From Onthophagus taurus (taxonomy: Eukaryota; Arthropoda; Insecta; Coleoptera; Scarabaeidae), in assembly GCF_036711975.1 (NCBI RefSeq), contig NC_091973.1:868001-932000 (forward strand): 64,000 bases of DNA, given 5' to 3'. The notes beneath the pieces were generated by a model. The model was not told where the DNA came from, ran no database searches, and was given only the letters and a program-made list of their open reading frames with translations. Position 1 is the stretch's first letter. Each line of letters begins with the position of its first letter. This document shows positions 1 to 12,351 of this stretch, piece by piece. A program made the translations under genes and the position numbers.

Positions 1-833
1 TTAAAAAAGAAATTGTTTTATCTTTTTATTTAAACATTTATACTTGAATTTGATTAAAAACATTTTATCGATACTTTAGAAATACCGATAATGAAGCTAA
101 TCAATGGTACTTGATCGAATATGTTAAAAATATTGTGAAAATAATAATTTATTTTTTACCAACAATGAATGCAATGTCATGTTTTTTATTATTAATTTCT
201 TTACTTATTCATCGTTGATTCAATTTTAATAAGTGTGAGATTGGTCGCAAGAGTTTTAATTTATTTAATTATTAATTTAGAGAGTTCGCGGAATCTACAA
301 AAAGTAATTTTTGCCTAACAACGCCATCTGTTGATTGCAAAAAGACGAACGATTGTTTTGTATAACAATATGCGTAAATAATCAAGGTTATAAATTGCTT
401 ATGTTTGATATTTCCCACCATTATCGCTAATAAAATCCAGATATGTTTATTTAGGAAGAACTAGTAGCTCCAAACATAAAAAATAAAAAATCCCTAAATT
501 AATAAGAATACAATAAAACAAGGGTAATAATGAAACAAAAATGTTAAATATTAAATAAGAACTAAGTTGTTTATAAAATACATCATAAATTAATGAAATA
601 AAAAAGTAATAAACGAAGAAATTCAATGATATTGTTTCATCATACTAAAAGTGATCACTAGATGTCGCAACGGCAGTAACTAATCCTGTCAAAATGTTAT
701 GATCTGATAAATACGTTTTAAAAACCAATATGTTAGTGTACAAAACAAGAACAAAAATAAATAAATTAGTGCTGTGATAAAAGACAAAGTATATAAATCG
801 AAGAGTAATATCTAAAAAAGTAAAGATACGAAA
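1..833. other. AT-rich upstream region, no gene seen
   Basis: No open frame with recognisable coding content is visible on either strand. The stretch is very AT-rich and ends at the MED30 start codon, so its last few hundred bases probably contain the MED30 promoter and 5' UTR. I see no convincing TATA box or repeat in it. Confidence 0.5.
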
Positions 834-1727
834 ATGTCGGCACCTCAACATCACTTTTTACCAGGTTTAAATCCTCAGCAAGGCGCAATGCGATCTCAAT
901 TTGGTACCGGCCCGATGCAAGCGCAAATGGGGGCGCCAATGCAAACTCAAATGGGTGCTCAACTTGGGAATCAAATGCCTGTACCAATGCCAAATCAAAT
1001 GCCACCTCAAATGAATAATCCCATGATGACTCCGATGGGAAATCCATTAAACAGCCAAATGATGGCGCAAATGAATCAACAATATACAATGAATGGACCT
1101 AGTCAAATGCCACAACATCAAGGACCTAATCCAATGCAAATCCCTCCAAATTCAATGACGGGGATGGCTCATCATCCAATGCAACAAGCACAGCCTCCTG
1201 TGATGCAACAAACTAACGCTGTTCCTCCAACCCCCGCACAACCTCAACAACAACCAAATAAAGAGTTTAACACAGCTTCAATATGTAGATTTGGACAAGA
1301 AACAGTCCAAGATATTTATAGTAGAACCCAAGAAGTATTTCAAACCTTAAAAACAATTCAACCTCCAAATGGCACACCACAAGGTACAAATATAAGCAAC
1401 GATAAAAAAGCGAAGATACAAGAACAATTGAGGACCATAAGGGTACTATTTAAAAGATTAAGATTGATCTATGAAAAGTGTAATGATAATTGCCAATTGC
1501 AAGGGATGGAATATACGCATATTGAGAGTTTAATACCGTTTAAAGATGAAATTGATCCTAAGTATGATGAAAAGAAAAATTCGGAAGCTTATAGATTAAT
1601 TTGTGAAGAAAGTAAGGAAGTTATGGAACAGGTTGTGCAGAAAAATAAACAAATGAAAGAAGTTATCGATCATTTGAGAAGAATTATATATGAAATAAAT
1701 ACAATGTTAAACATGAGACGTTCTTAA
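834..1727 (+). CDS. MED30: Mediator complex subunit 30 (MED30)
   Basis: Single-exon gene of 297 residues. MED30 is a head-module subunit of Mediator, the nuclear complex that links activators to RNA polymerase II. Residues 1-145 are a low-complexity Met/Gln/Pro/Asn tract with recurring QM and PM pairs, like the long Q/M-rich N-terminus of fly MED30. The conserved Med30 helical region follows at about 148-295 and includes the motifs ICRFGQETVQDIYSRTQEVF and LRLIYEKCND, ending in a helix with LRRIIYEINTML. The start is the first ATG of the frame, in a good A-rich context. No intron is needed, because the frame is open from the tract through the conserved domain. The call rests on the C-terminal half; the N-terminal tract alone would say nothing. 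Confidence 0.93.
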   Translation: MSAPQHHFLPGLNPQQGAMRSQFGTGPMQAQMGAPMQTQMGAQLGNQMPVPMPNQMPPQMNNPMMTPMGNPLNSQMMAQMNQQYTMNGPSQMPQHQGPNPMQIPPNSMTGMAHHPMQQAQPPVMQQTNAVPPTPAQPQQQPNKEFNTASICRFGQETVQDIYSRTQEVFQTLKTIQPPNGTPQGTNISNDKKAKIQEQLRTIRVLFKRLRLIYEKCNDNCQLQGMEYTHIESLIPFKDEIDPKYDEKKNSEAYRLICEESKEVMEQVVQKNKQMKEVIDHLRRIIYEINTMLNMRRS

Positions 1728-3669
1728 ATAATCCTCGTTTTTCACTTTAGATTAAAAGCTTGTTAATATTGTTTATTTTGCATGTATGTAGGTAATTAAT
1801 CTTTATAAAGTGTGTCTACAAATTGTCCTGGAAACGAATTTGTTTCACCAAATCTGCTTTACTCTAACTACATTAATACCAAGGCTGTGTAAATAGTTAT
1901 CTGTGTAACAAGGCTAATTAATAGAAGTATATTTTTAACATTTAAGGTAAATTGTTGGAGATAATTCGCGGCTGAGGTATAAATTTTTTTAGAACCGCAT
2001 AAATATGTTGTATGATGAGATAATTTATACACACACTATATTACAATTAAATTTAGAATATATTTATTTGACGTTTAACAACTTTCAGTTTTGCTAATAC
2101 ATTTCATCAAGTACCTGTCTTATGTTAATTAATTAACATATAATAAAACTTGTATATTACGGGATGTAAATTTTTGTTTAATTAAAATATTTTATAATCT
2201 AAAACGTCAAATAAATTATTACAAAACGACTTGATATATAAATATTTAGTAACATTAATCCATCAATTCTAATGTTCTAACTACTGTATATAAAGTATAA
2301 GTAGGGGATATATATTTGTATAGAGTTATTTGTGAACTTTGTCTCTAACAAGTTGTTGTTAAATATTTTTACTGCGTGTTTTCTTTTCTTGTAATTATTT
2401 CGTATTGGTTTTTGGATAATATATATATAGTCAAGTAACAATCGTCTCCTTAAGGTTTTATTTTTAAATGAAAAAATGTTGATAAATAAATAAAAGCGAT
2501 GATTGCACTTCATAATTTAATTAATAACATATTTAACCTCTTGTTCCTTTCACATTATTCTAATAAGTCCAATAAAATTTTCTATTGGACTGGATTTCTC
2601 ACATTATTTGGCGCCTTTATTGTTGCCAGTTTGACTAACACGATATCTTCACGTCCCAAAAAATTCTAAATTATTTGTGTTGTTGCTTGTGGGTAATTTT
2701 AGTTGACCATTATACACGAATTTATTAATTTCATTCTAGATTTTCTAGGTTCAGCATACGTTTGAATCATAATGGATCGGATTCTTTTTATTTCAAGCAT
2801 TGCAAAGCTTTGGATCGGATAAAGCGAAGGTAAGAAATTAAGATTTTAATATAACTCGTTTAAAACGACCAAAATTAATCAACTTTTCATGATAAAACAC
2901 TCTGTATTCGGAGTTTACTACAAAAAAACTTTTATATAGAAGTATGTAGCACATTTCATTCTTAACAATATTGCGTTCTTTCAGTTTTGTTCTCAGATGC
3001 GTAAATATTGAGAAAAATTTGGAATAATACTTGAGGCAGCCAACGTCTACGAAGTAAACAAAGGTAAGAAATTAAGCTTCCAATAGAACTTACTTAAAAC
3101 GACCAAAATTAATCAATTTTTCATGATAAAACACTCTGGATATCTTATTTTCTTACAGTTTTTGTGGCATTTATTATAAACATCGTGTAATTAATAAACG
3201 GACCTAAAGAGCGCAGGTAAGGCCAAGAACATAGAGTATTTTTTAAAACTTAATATCGTTTCTCTCCCCCCTTAAATACTCAAACATGAAGAAAATAATA
3301 CAAAAGATCAACTGTTTCGTAAATTTTATTATCAGTTCGGTACAATAGAATTTTTCTTAAATAATAGTAAAATCTAAGTTGTAATATTTATTTGATGTAA
3401 CAAGAGAAACGGTATATTGAGAATTAGAAATGTTTAACAAACAGTTAAAATGTGTGTTAGGTTATGATATGCATATAAATATTTCAAACAACCGCACATT
3501 AAAAATATTAATAAAAAAGAAAATAATATATAAAAATTATCACCATGTTCAAGGTGAACGACCATAAAAAGGACGAAAATTCGGAGGGGATGGTGTGATA
3601 TACTTAATAAAAATTTAAAAGAAAAAAATTAAAATTAATCATTTAGATAAGAGAGGTTCATTTTTTATA
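1728..3669. other. 3' UTR of MED30 and repeat-bearing intergenic DNA
   Basis: No coding region is visible. The first few hundred bases hold AATAAA-like signals for MED30 (for example near 2140). The last part carries the 3' UTR of the minus-strand Patj gene. From about 2760 to 3230 there are two copies of an 80-bp dispersed motif, listed separately. Confidence 0.5.
2827..3143. repeat. Two direct copies of an ~80-bp motif, 234 bp apart
   Basis: A segment beginning AAGGTAAGAAATTAAG and ending CATGATAAAACACTCTG occurs at 2827-2908 and again at 3061-3142, with a few substitutions. The spacer contains TGCGTAAATATTGAGAAAAA and a GGCAGCCAACGTCTACGAAG segment. Close relatives of both lie at 42355-42375 and 42640-42735. 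This marks a dispersed, non-coding repeat family, probably a small transposon, whose full length I cannot define here. Confidence 0.55.
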
Positions 3670-6497
3670 TCAATCTTTAAAAATGCTAGGTGCGAGAGAT
3701 CTTGGTTCAGAGTCTACCTGTTGTGCATTATGCACGACGGTATCTGGAATTGGCAGTGGTTTAGCTACACCAATACGAACAATACCTTTCGGCGCCCCCT
3801 TCAACGCTTGAACAGCTTGATCCAATGTAGCGTCTTCTAAATTTGTATCATTTACAAAAAGTAATCTATCGCCAGGAATTAATTGCCCATCTAATTGAGC
3901 AACACCACCAGGTACCAAACTTCTAATTACTATAACAGTGTCATTCAAATCGATGGGATCTTGATAATCCAATATTGAAAAACCCAACCCTCGTTCGCCT
4001 TTAACCAATTCGATTATTTGCGGTTCAGAACTCCACATTGCTAAGCCTGTTAAGGGTTCTAACGATCTTGATTTAATTTTATTGAAGGATGTATCACCAT
4101 TTCCCGCCGATGTTATACTTGTAGCTATTGAACCATCCGATTTAGCTTTAACCAATCTATCAGAAGCTGGTTGAAGATTTTGTAAACTACCACCCAATGC
4201 CCCCCTCTCTGAAAATGGCGATCCTTGACTAACTCTATAACTAGATGCATTATTTGTGGATCTAGCACACACCATTCGTACAATGATGGGCAGTTCTTTT
4301 AAAATGCTAACAACTTCGTGATGATTCATCCCTAATAATCGATGTCCGTTCACTTCAAGCAATTCATCGCCCGATTTTAATTTACCATTTTTGCCAACGG
4401 GTCCCTCCGGTAAAATCGAGCGGATGTAATGATGCGGACGGACTTCTTGGCCGTCCTCAACGTCAACGGTGCCTTCAAGACTAATTCCTAAACCCCCTCT
4501 TTCACCAAATTTCGTTAAATTAGCAACGACAATCTCCGTATCGGGGCCCATTAGTTGTTGCCATTTCGTTTTAATCGTTTCTTCAATCGCCGGCGTGAAC
4601 TCGGCATCGCAAAACCGCAAATGTTCGTTTTGAGCTTCAACCGGCTCAAATTCTTCGTCATCCGTTGATTTTTGGTATCTGAAATTAATCGTGAAAATAA
4701 ATAAAACTTAAAAAAAAAATTTAAAAAAGGTAAATAATAAAGAAATAAATTAATAATTTTATTAATTAAATCAAAAGAAATAAAAATTAATGGATTGGAT
4801 AAGTGCGATTAGATAAAGTTAAGTTTAGAGTAGTTTGAAAGAGAAAAGTGTTTTTTTTTGTGTATTTTTTTTTAATTGTGTTGGTTTTTTATTCTCATAT
4901 TTTTTGGGAGGCTTATTACCGTGTTGTTTGAGGAGGGCTAGTGGGTGTAGACGGTTTCATTTCGTTGGCAGCAATTGCTTTCTGCAACTGTTCGTACTTT
5001 GGGCCGTAAAGGTATCGTTCCAAACAAAGATTAACTACATTTCCGCTACTTCTAAGTACCTCTACCGCTTGAACGTTAGTGTATCCTTGCAAAGACATGC
5101 CATCCACTTCAACAATTCGATCGTTAACTTGTATTTTTCCGTTTAAATCCGCCGCGCTTCCCTTACAGATACTTTTAACGAAAATTCCCGATATTTCTTC
5201 CTTCTCACATACGTAACCGGCTATTGTTATACCTAACCCGTTAGCATCTTTTTTTAACTCGACGTTGAATTTTTCCATTTCGGGCATTTTCATGGCCATA
5301 TCTAAATTTAATGATGGTAAAGATGGGGATGCTGGGATTCGGGGTAAACTTGCCATGTAATTTTTGGGTTGTTGTTCGTACAAAAACTCGTTGAATTTAT
5401 CTGATTGCTTTTGGAATATAGGCGAATATTTATGTTGTATTAAATAACGATCTAATTCTTTCGGTTGCGTTAACAAACGAGTTGGAACTAACGGCGCTGT
5501 CGAACTTAAATATTTATACTCAGGCGATGTCGTATCTGCGGGTCTTGCAACTACAAGCCTAACATCACTTCCGGTTTTACGTAATACGTTGGCTGCTTGT
5601 TCTGAACCCATCTCGTGTACGTTTACATCTCCAATCTATAAAAAAAAATAAATTAACACTGTAAGTTGATCGAATAAAGAATTTTACCTGTAATATATGA
5701 TCACCACTTTGTAATCTCCCATCTCTATCAGCAACTCCTCCTTGTAATATCGTTTTAACGACGACTCCCATTGTGCGAACTCCAACAATACCGAATCCCA
5801 ACCCAGTTCCATCGTTAAGTAGGTCAATCGCTTCAACTTGAGCCCATTCAGTGCCCAATAAGCTGTCTGATCCGGCTTTGGATGTGTCACTAACCGCCGA
5901 TGGGGATCTGTGAATAACATCGTCGTCTGGACGGGGCATTAGAACCATAGCTGGGGATTTATGCAATATGCGTAAGGCCTAGGATCAGGATATTAATAAC
6001 AAATACAGACAAAAGGGACATCCACTTAAAAATATCAAACTCACCTCTTGATGGGAAATATTAGAATCCAAAGGTTTTCCATCAATCATAACCATTTTAT
6101 CATCGTTAAAACCGTGGATTTGCGGCGAATTTGGAGAGGCTGGAGCTGAAGGGACGCGTTGCTCATCGAAATCTCTTGAATGGGGATAAGCTTCCCCATA
6201 CCCATGGTCGTATAATTCGCCGCCCGGTGGGACGTTTAAAACTAACTCGCCAGACGGGGTGATATCAAAATCAACGGGGAGAATTGATGGATGTTGACCT
6301 AACTGTTGATTTAACTCACTCAATGAATCTTGTACGGTTACTATACTTCTAAAGATGGGATTTTCTAACACAGAAATTAATAAATTTATATCCTGGCTGG
6401 TGTTTGTTTGGATTTTGGGATCGTCCAGTTCATCAACCGTTTGTTTGATGTCTTCTAACAGCTGCAGGGCGCTCGAAATATCCGCGTTAAGATGCAT
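3670..6497 (-). CDS. Patj: Patj: L27 plus four PDZ domain polarity scaffold
   Basis: Four coding exons on the minus strand: 6497-6045, 5978-5688, 5635-4920, 4678-3670, giving 822 residues (fly Patj is of similar size, also with four PDZ domains). Patj is the apical polarity scaffold of the Crumbs-Stardust complex and binds Stardust through its L27 domain. The L27 region is at about 1-65. PDZ1 lies at about 197-280 (carboxylate loop GLGFGI), PDZ2 at 369-455 (GLGITI), PDZ3 at 534-624 (GLGISL) and PDZ4 at 704-796 (GLGFSI). All four keep the hydrophobic loop, so all look able to bind peptides. Exon phases join cleanly (0, 0, 2). The stop of exon 3 read into its intron is avoided by the GTAATA donor, which links CG to A for Arg. 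Apart from the usual loss of vertebrate extra PDZ copies, nothing is unusual. Confidence 0.92.
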
Positions 6498-7002
6498 TTT
6501 TATTACTTACACCGGAATCGACGCTTAAAATTTAGATTATTGTTGCTAAACTATCACATTTGTTTTATATCTTATAGGTAGAAACCAAAAAATGGTACTT
6601 AAAGTATTTAATATCGAACTGACACCCTTCTTGTGACAGTTCGACATTGATTTTTGACAACTGACAACAAGATGATATGTCGATTATCTACTTTATCGGC
6701 AATACTAAAATAATTTTTTTAACATTAAAATAATATCAAAATAAATTAAAATTTTATCGCTAAACTAAATTAAATTAATTTTATCTTAATTTCGTTACAT
6801 TCTTATTGTTTATAATAAATATTTTATTTAATAATAAAGTTATTTTATTAATAACAATTTAATCCTAAATTTCGAAATAAACTTTTAAGTGGGGGTCCCA
6901 TTCTTTCGAAGCAATAAAAAGGCAACTAGGTAAAATTTATGAATAAAACAGTGCATAATAGTCCGTTCGTTCAATCAATTAGTTACTGATTTAAATCTCG
7001 CT
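6498..7002. other. Patj upstream region
   Basis: This stretch separates the Patj start codon from the piggyBac-type element. It should contain the minus-strand Patj promoter. No open frame, motif or repeat could be supported. Confidence 0.4.
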
Positions 7003-7006
7003 TTAA

Positions 7007-9530
7007 CCCTTTGTGTCCCGACGGTACTTTAAAGTACCGGTAGTTACTTTAAAGGCGCATTTAAAGCTGACGGTACTTTCTACTACTGTTGTATATACAT
7101 GTATATGTATACAAATACAACAAAGAATCTGTATAAAAAACGTTGCAATCAGTTGAATTTTGTTGTTCAAACAGGTATTTCTTTGATAAATGGTTATTAG
7201 GTGTGATTATTACAGATCATTATAAAAAGAAAACATGGAGCTTTAATTTAAAATAAATCTCATTCCGTAATTTCAATAAACATGGCTTCCAAGAATTTTT
7301 AAATTAGCATCTTTTTTGACTCTTTTAAATGTAAGTGTTGTTTCAACATTTTTTTCTCTATATTTTTCAATCCAACCCAACAATTATCATACATCATTTT
7401 AAAGAGAAAGCTTTGAGCTTTAATTTAAAATAAGTTTCATTCCTTAATTTCAATAAATACGGCTTCCAGGAATTTTTAAATTAGCATCTTTTTTGACACT
7501 TTTAGGTTATACGAAAATGTAAGTTTTATTTCAACATTTTTTTTCTCAGTATTTTTCCAATCCATCCCAACAATTATTATACATCATTTTAAAGAGAAAG
7601 CTTTGAGCTTTAATTTAAAATAAGTTTCATTCCTTAATTTCAATAAATACGGCTTCCAGGAATTTTTAAATTAGCATCTTTTTTGACACTCTTAGGTTAT
7701 ACGAAAATGTAAGTTTTATTTCAACTTCCTTTTTCTCTATATTTTTCCAATCCAACCCAACAATTATCATACATCATTTTAAAGAGAAAGCTTTGAGCTT
7801 TAATTTAAAATAAGTTTCATTCCTTAATTTCAATAAATACGGCTTCCAGGAACTTTTAAATTAGCATCTTTTTTGACACTTAGGTTATTCGAAAATGTAA
7901 GTTTTGTTTCAACATTTTTTTTCTTAATATTTTTCCAATCTAACCCAACAATTATTATACATCATTTTAAAGAGAAAGCCTTGAGCTTTAATTTAAAATA
8001 ACTTTCATTCCTTAATTTCAATAAATACGGCTTCCAGGAATTTTTAAATTAACATCTTTTTTACACTCTTAGGTTATAGGAAAATGTAAGTTTTATTTCA
8101 ACTTTTTTTTTCTCTATATTTTTCCAATCCAACCCAACAATTATTATACATCATTTTAAAGAGAAAGCCTTGAGCTTTAATTTAAAATAAGTTTCATTCC
8201 TTAATTTCAATAAATACGGCTTCCAGGAACTTTTAAATTAGCATCTTTTTTGACACTTTTAGGTTATTCGAAAATGTAAGTTTTGTTTCAACATTTTTTT
8301 TCTTAATATTTTTCCAATCTAACCCAACAATTATTATACATCATTTTAAAGAGAAAGCCTTGAGCTTTAATTTAAAATAAGTTTCATTCCTTAATTTCAA
8401 TAAATACGGCTTCTAGGAACTTTTAAATTAGCATCTTTTTTGACACTTTTAGGTTATATGAAAATGTAAGTTTTATTTCAACATTTTTTTTCTCAATATT
8501 TTTCCAATCCATCCCAACAATTATTATACATCATTTTAAAGAGAAAGCTTTGAGCTTTAATTTAAAATAAGTTTCATTCCTTAATTTCAATAAATACGGT
8601 TTCCAGGAACTTTTAAATTAGCATCTTTTTTGACACTCTTAGGTTATACGAAAATGTATGTTTTATTTCAACATTTTTTTAAAAATATTTTTCGAATACA
8701 ACCTAACAATTATTATACATCATTTTAAAGAGAAAGCTTTGAGCTTTAATTTAGAATAAGTCTCATTCCTTAATTTCAATAAATACGGCTTCCAAGAATT
8801 TTTAAATTAGCATCTTTTTTGACATTTTTAGGTTATACGAAAATGTAAGTTTTGTTTCAACATGTTTTTTGTCAATGTTTTTCCAATCCAACCCAACAAT
8901 TATTATACATCATTTTAAAGAGAAAGCTTTGAGCTTTAATTTAAAATACGTTTCATTCCTTAATTTCAATAAATACGGCTTCCAGGAATTTTTAAATTAG
9001 CATCTTTTTTGACACTCTTAGGTTATACGAAAATGTAAGTTTTATTTCAACTTCCTTTTTCTCTATATTTTTCCAATCCAATCCAACAATTATTATACAT
9101 CATTTTAAAGAGAAAGTTTTGAGCTTTAATTTAAAATACGTTTCATTCCTTAATTTCAATAAATACGGCTTCCAGAAATTTTTAAATTAGCATCTTTTTT
9201 GACACTCTTAGCTTATACGAAAATGTAAGTTTTAACTCAATACTCTTTTTCTCAATATTTTTCTAATTCAACCCATCGATTATTATACATCGATTTAAAC
9301 AGAAAGCTTTAAGCTTCAATTTAAAATAAGTTTTATTTCTTAATTTCAATAAACACGGTTTCCAGGAATTTTTGAATTAGCATCTTTTTTGACACTTAGA
9401 TTATGCGAAAATAGGGGGATTGCATATTTTGCTAAATTTGTATTCCAAAGGCCTTTACTGAGTGTATTTTGATAGCGTTTTAATTCTGTCACAAAGTTTC
9501 AAAATGTTTGACTTCTTGGGACTCAAAGGG
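7007..9530. mobile_element. piggyBac-type non-autonomous element loaded with satellite DNA
   Basis: The element has 13-bp terminal inverted repeats, CCCTTTGTGTCCC at 7007-7019 and GGGACTCAAAGGG at 9518-9530 (one mismatch). TTAA flanks it at 7003-7006 and 9531-9534. TTAA targets and TIRs starting CCC are the hallmark of the piggyBac superfamily. Just inside the left end is an 18-bp perfect palindrome (CGGTACTTTAAAGTACCG, 7022-7039). No transposase frame is present; the interior is a tandem 190-bp satellite. It must have been moved in trans by a piggyBac transposase, with array growth before or after insertion. Confidence 0.8.
7205..9410. repeat. Tandem 190-bp satellite, about twelve units
   Basis: The block CATTTTAAAGAGAAAGC recurs at 7395, 7585, 7775, 7963, 8152, 8342, 8532, 8721, 8911 and 9101, a spacing of 188-190 bp. 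A diverged copy lies at each end (near 7216 and 9291). Each unit also holds CTTAATTTCAATAAATACGG and a GTAAGTTTTRTTTCAAC box next to a T-rich run. Inner units are nearly identical and the edge units are the most diverged. That is the pattern expected of unequal exchange in a satellite. Confidence 0.93.
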
Positions 9531-9534
9531 TTAA

Positions 9535-10146
9535 ACTTCACATAACTTATGTTCGTTGGACAGTTATGATTTTATCAAAATTAGGGACAGCAACATAATT
9601 TTCAGTCAGGAAGTTTCGAAAGTTTGAGTGTTTACTGCTTTTAGACAACACTCCTGCCCACCCATCTGAAAACATTTTACACGTCAATAATTTAGTCTAC
9701 TAAACGAATATTATGGTGGTTATTAATAAGAAAGGAAAATAGTACTCAATGTTTTTATTATTTATACTCAACTGTTATAATAATCGTTAGAGCATGTTTA
9801 AATAACTTGATATGCGATAAATTCTATTGCATCTACGATACACTTTATACATTTAAAACATAAATAAAACGATCCCGTGAATACTGTTGCGTAAAGATGA
9901 ACAAAAAATTACTACACGATCGGTTACAGTAGAAACTAGCAACAAAACGAAACAAAAAAATAATATGAAGAAGGTAATAATAATAATAATGACGAATTAT
10001 ACAACGTATATAAATAAGAAAAAAAATTACGATCGGCTTATCATCTAAAACTCGTTTAAAACTCGTTATCTGATTTGATTTGGTGTGTATTCCCAAAGAA
10101 AGTTATATGAACACTGTAAGTTGCGATCTTTAAGGTTCTTTCAGTA
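9535..10146. other. Gat 3' UTR and intergenic DNA
   Basis: No gene is seen. The region follows the piggyBac-type element and runs to the stop codon of minus-strand Gat, so most of it is probably Gat 3' UTR. A short ATT/TAT microsatellite lies near 9976-9990. Confidence 0.4.
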
Positions 10147-12351
10147 TTAAACTTGCGTTGACATACTCGTTGCGTGCATCTTCGCTCTCAGTGTTTTAAT
10201 ATCGTTATCTATACGCACAAGAAGTCTTATTTTCTAAAAAAAATTAAAATAATCATATAAAATATATATAAAATCATCAAATTATTTACGGTTCTTCGAT
10301 CCCCCGGTGTTTTTACCCAAACATAAATCATGTATCCAGGAATACAAAGCATCGATGTCAACGCCGTAAACCACCCGAAAAGATGTGCCCACAATGGAAA
10401 TTCATAATTTAAATATTTAACCGGCGTCCATTGAATCAAATTAAATATAAAAACACCCTAAAAATGATACATTTTTGCTTTATGATGAGGTTGGATTAAA
10501 GGTGTTAAACTTACAATACAAATACAAGGAGTTGTGATAGTCCAACAAATTTTCCACCACTTCATTGGATAATATCCAATCATATCCTTAATGCCATCGT
10601 AAAATCGATCAACACCGAAAGCCCAAGAAATAGCGATACATTCAAAGAAAATTAGGAAAAGTAAACAAAAACCACTGACAGCGTATGAATCCAAAATTTG
10701 AAAAACGTACATTCCACCTTCTGATATACACGATAACCCCACAAGATAAGAAATCGCGCAAACTATGGCGATAAAAATCTCTTTTTTGCGCCGAAGAAGA
10801 TGTGGCCACTCGTCTATGATTGCCGTCACGAATCCTTCCATCGTGCAAAATTGGGAATCAAGCCCGATTAAGAGGATCATAAAGAAGAAAAGGCATGACC
10901 ATAAAGGGGATCCCGGAAGTTGAAGAACAGCGGAAGGATACGCCAGGAAAGCTAACCCCGGACCAGATGCAGCTACTTCAGCTACAGGTTTTTGTTGTTC
11001 GTGAGCCATAAAACCTACCACTGAAAATATTACGAAACCAGCAAACATACTTGTACTTGAATTTACTGTACATACAATTAAAGCATCTCTAAAAATAAAA
11101 AAAAAATAATTATATAAGATTATATTTTTTGAACTTACTTATAAACATTATTAGTAAACTTATTATAACTCCCCAAAGCAACTAAAGTTCCCAATCCTAA
11201 ACCGTATGAAAAGAAAATTTGTGTAACGGCATCAATCCAAACTTCCGATTCTCTTAATTTTGCTACATTAGGCATTACGTAAAATTTAATTCCCTCCATA
11301 GCTCCCGGTAAGGTAACTCCTCTTATTAAAAGGATCGTTAATAAAATATAGGGAAACAAAGCGGTGAAATAAACAACTTTTCCGGTCCATTTAACCCCTT
11401 TCCAAATGCAAAAGTAACAAACGATCCAGACTAGTAATAAAGTTCCGGCTAATTCCCATCTAATCCCGCCTACGTGCTCAATCCCGGCGGATATCATTAA
11501 AGCTCTTCGCCTAAAATAAAAAAATTGGTTAATATAATTTATTTTTAAGATTATTTTTTTATTACTCCCAAAATTCTTTGACCGGGTCGGTTAATTGAGA
11601 AATTGTTAGATTTGTGTATTGATTTAACGAACACATTTTTACTATTGTGTTATTCTCGTTGTAATGATCCCAACAGTGTAATGATCCCCGATCGTACGGG
11701 TTTATACAATATTCTGTGTTCCAATAATTATTACAAGTTCTCCATGGGACATCTAAAATGATGTAATTTTATATTTTTAATTTTTTAATTTTAATTATTT
11801 AGTTACCCGATCGCAGTGACATGAAAAAGTAAAAAATCGCCCAAGCAAGAATGACAATGTAATATATATTCATCCAACATGACATAACAGCAGCGGCATA
11901 ACCAATTCCTTTTAAATGGTGAAAAAATTAAAAAAAAAGAAATCATTTTTTAATCACTACCTTTGAATATAGGTGCAATTTTAAAAACCCCCAATCCGCC
12001 TATGGTCATCATTTGTCCTAAAGCTAACTCTAAGAAGAACATTGGTATACCAGCTAAGAACAAAGTGATAAAATAAGGCACCAAAAATGCACCACCCCCA
12101 TTCTTGTAGCATAAGTAAGGAAATCTCCATACGTTTCCTAAGCCGATAGCAAGCCCGACCACCGACAAGATAAAATCTAATTTGCTACCCCACGTGCCTC
12201 GTTCCGGAATTGCAGTGGTTTTTGGTTGGACTTGATTTGCCAGCACGGATATGCTGGTGGTAGTTGGTAATTCGATACATTCTTCGAAGTGCCTATTTAA
12301 GTTAACTGTGTTTCTTAGGCAGTCTTCAACCTCTTCATCGTTATCAGCCAT
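10147..12351 (-). CDS. Gat: Sodium/chloride-dependent GABA transporter (SLC6 family)
   Basis: Seven coding exons on the minus strand: 12351-11961, 11908-11807, 11752-11566, 11510-11139, 11088-10515, 10457-10290, 10233-10147. They total 626 residues, the usual SLC6 length. It should be a 12-pass plasma-membrane carrier that clears GABA using Na+ and Cl- gradients, mainly in glia. Motifs include [20 protein letters not shown] (TM1), GGIPMFFLE-like [16 protein letters not shown] (TM2), [15 protein letters not shown] (TM3), [17 protein letters not shown] (TM6) and [20 protein letters not shown] (TM8). The extracellular loop between TM3 and TM4 has the paired Cys and several N-x-S/T sites. The last exon adds a 28-residue basic tail and was found by its TTTTTTTAG acceptor and phase. 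Sequence in TM1-TM3 and TM5-TM6 is closer to the GABA than the glycine or monoamine subgroup. Confidence 0.9.

Noticed and set aside
7205-9410. The 190-bp array as a CRISPR-like or coding repeat
   Set aside because: Units are contiguous without spacers, have stops in all frames and lie in a eukaryotic genome within piggyBac-type ends.
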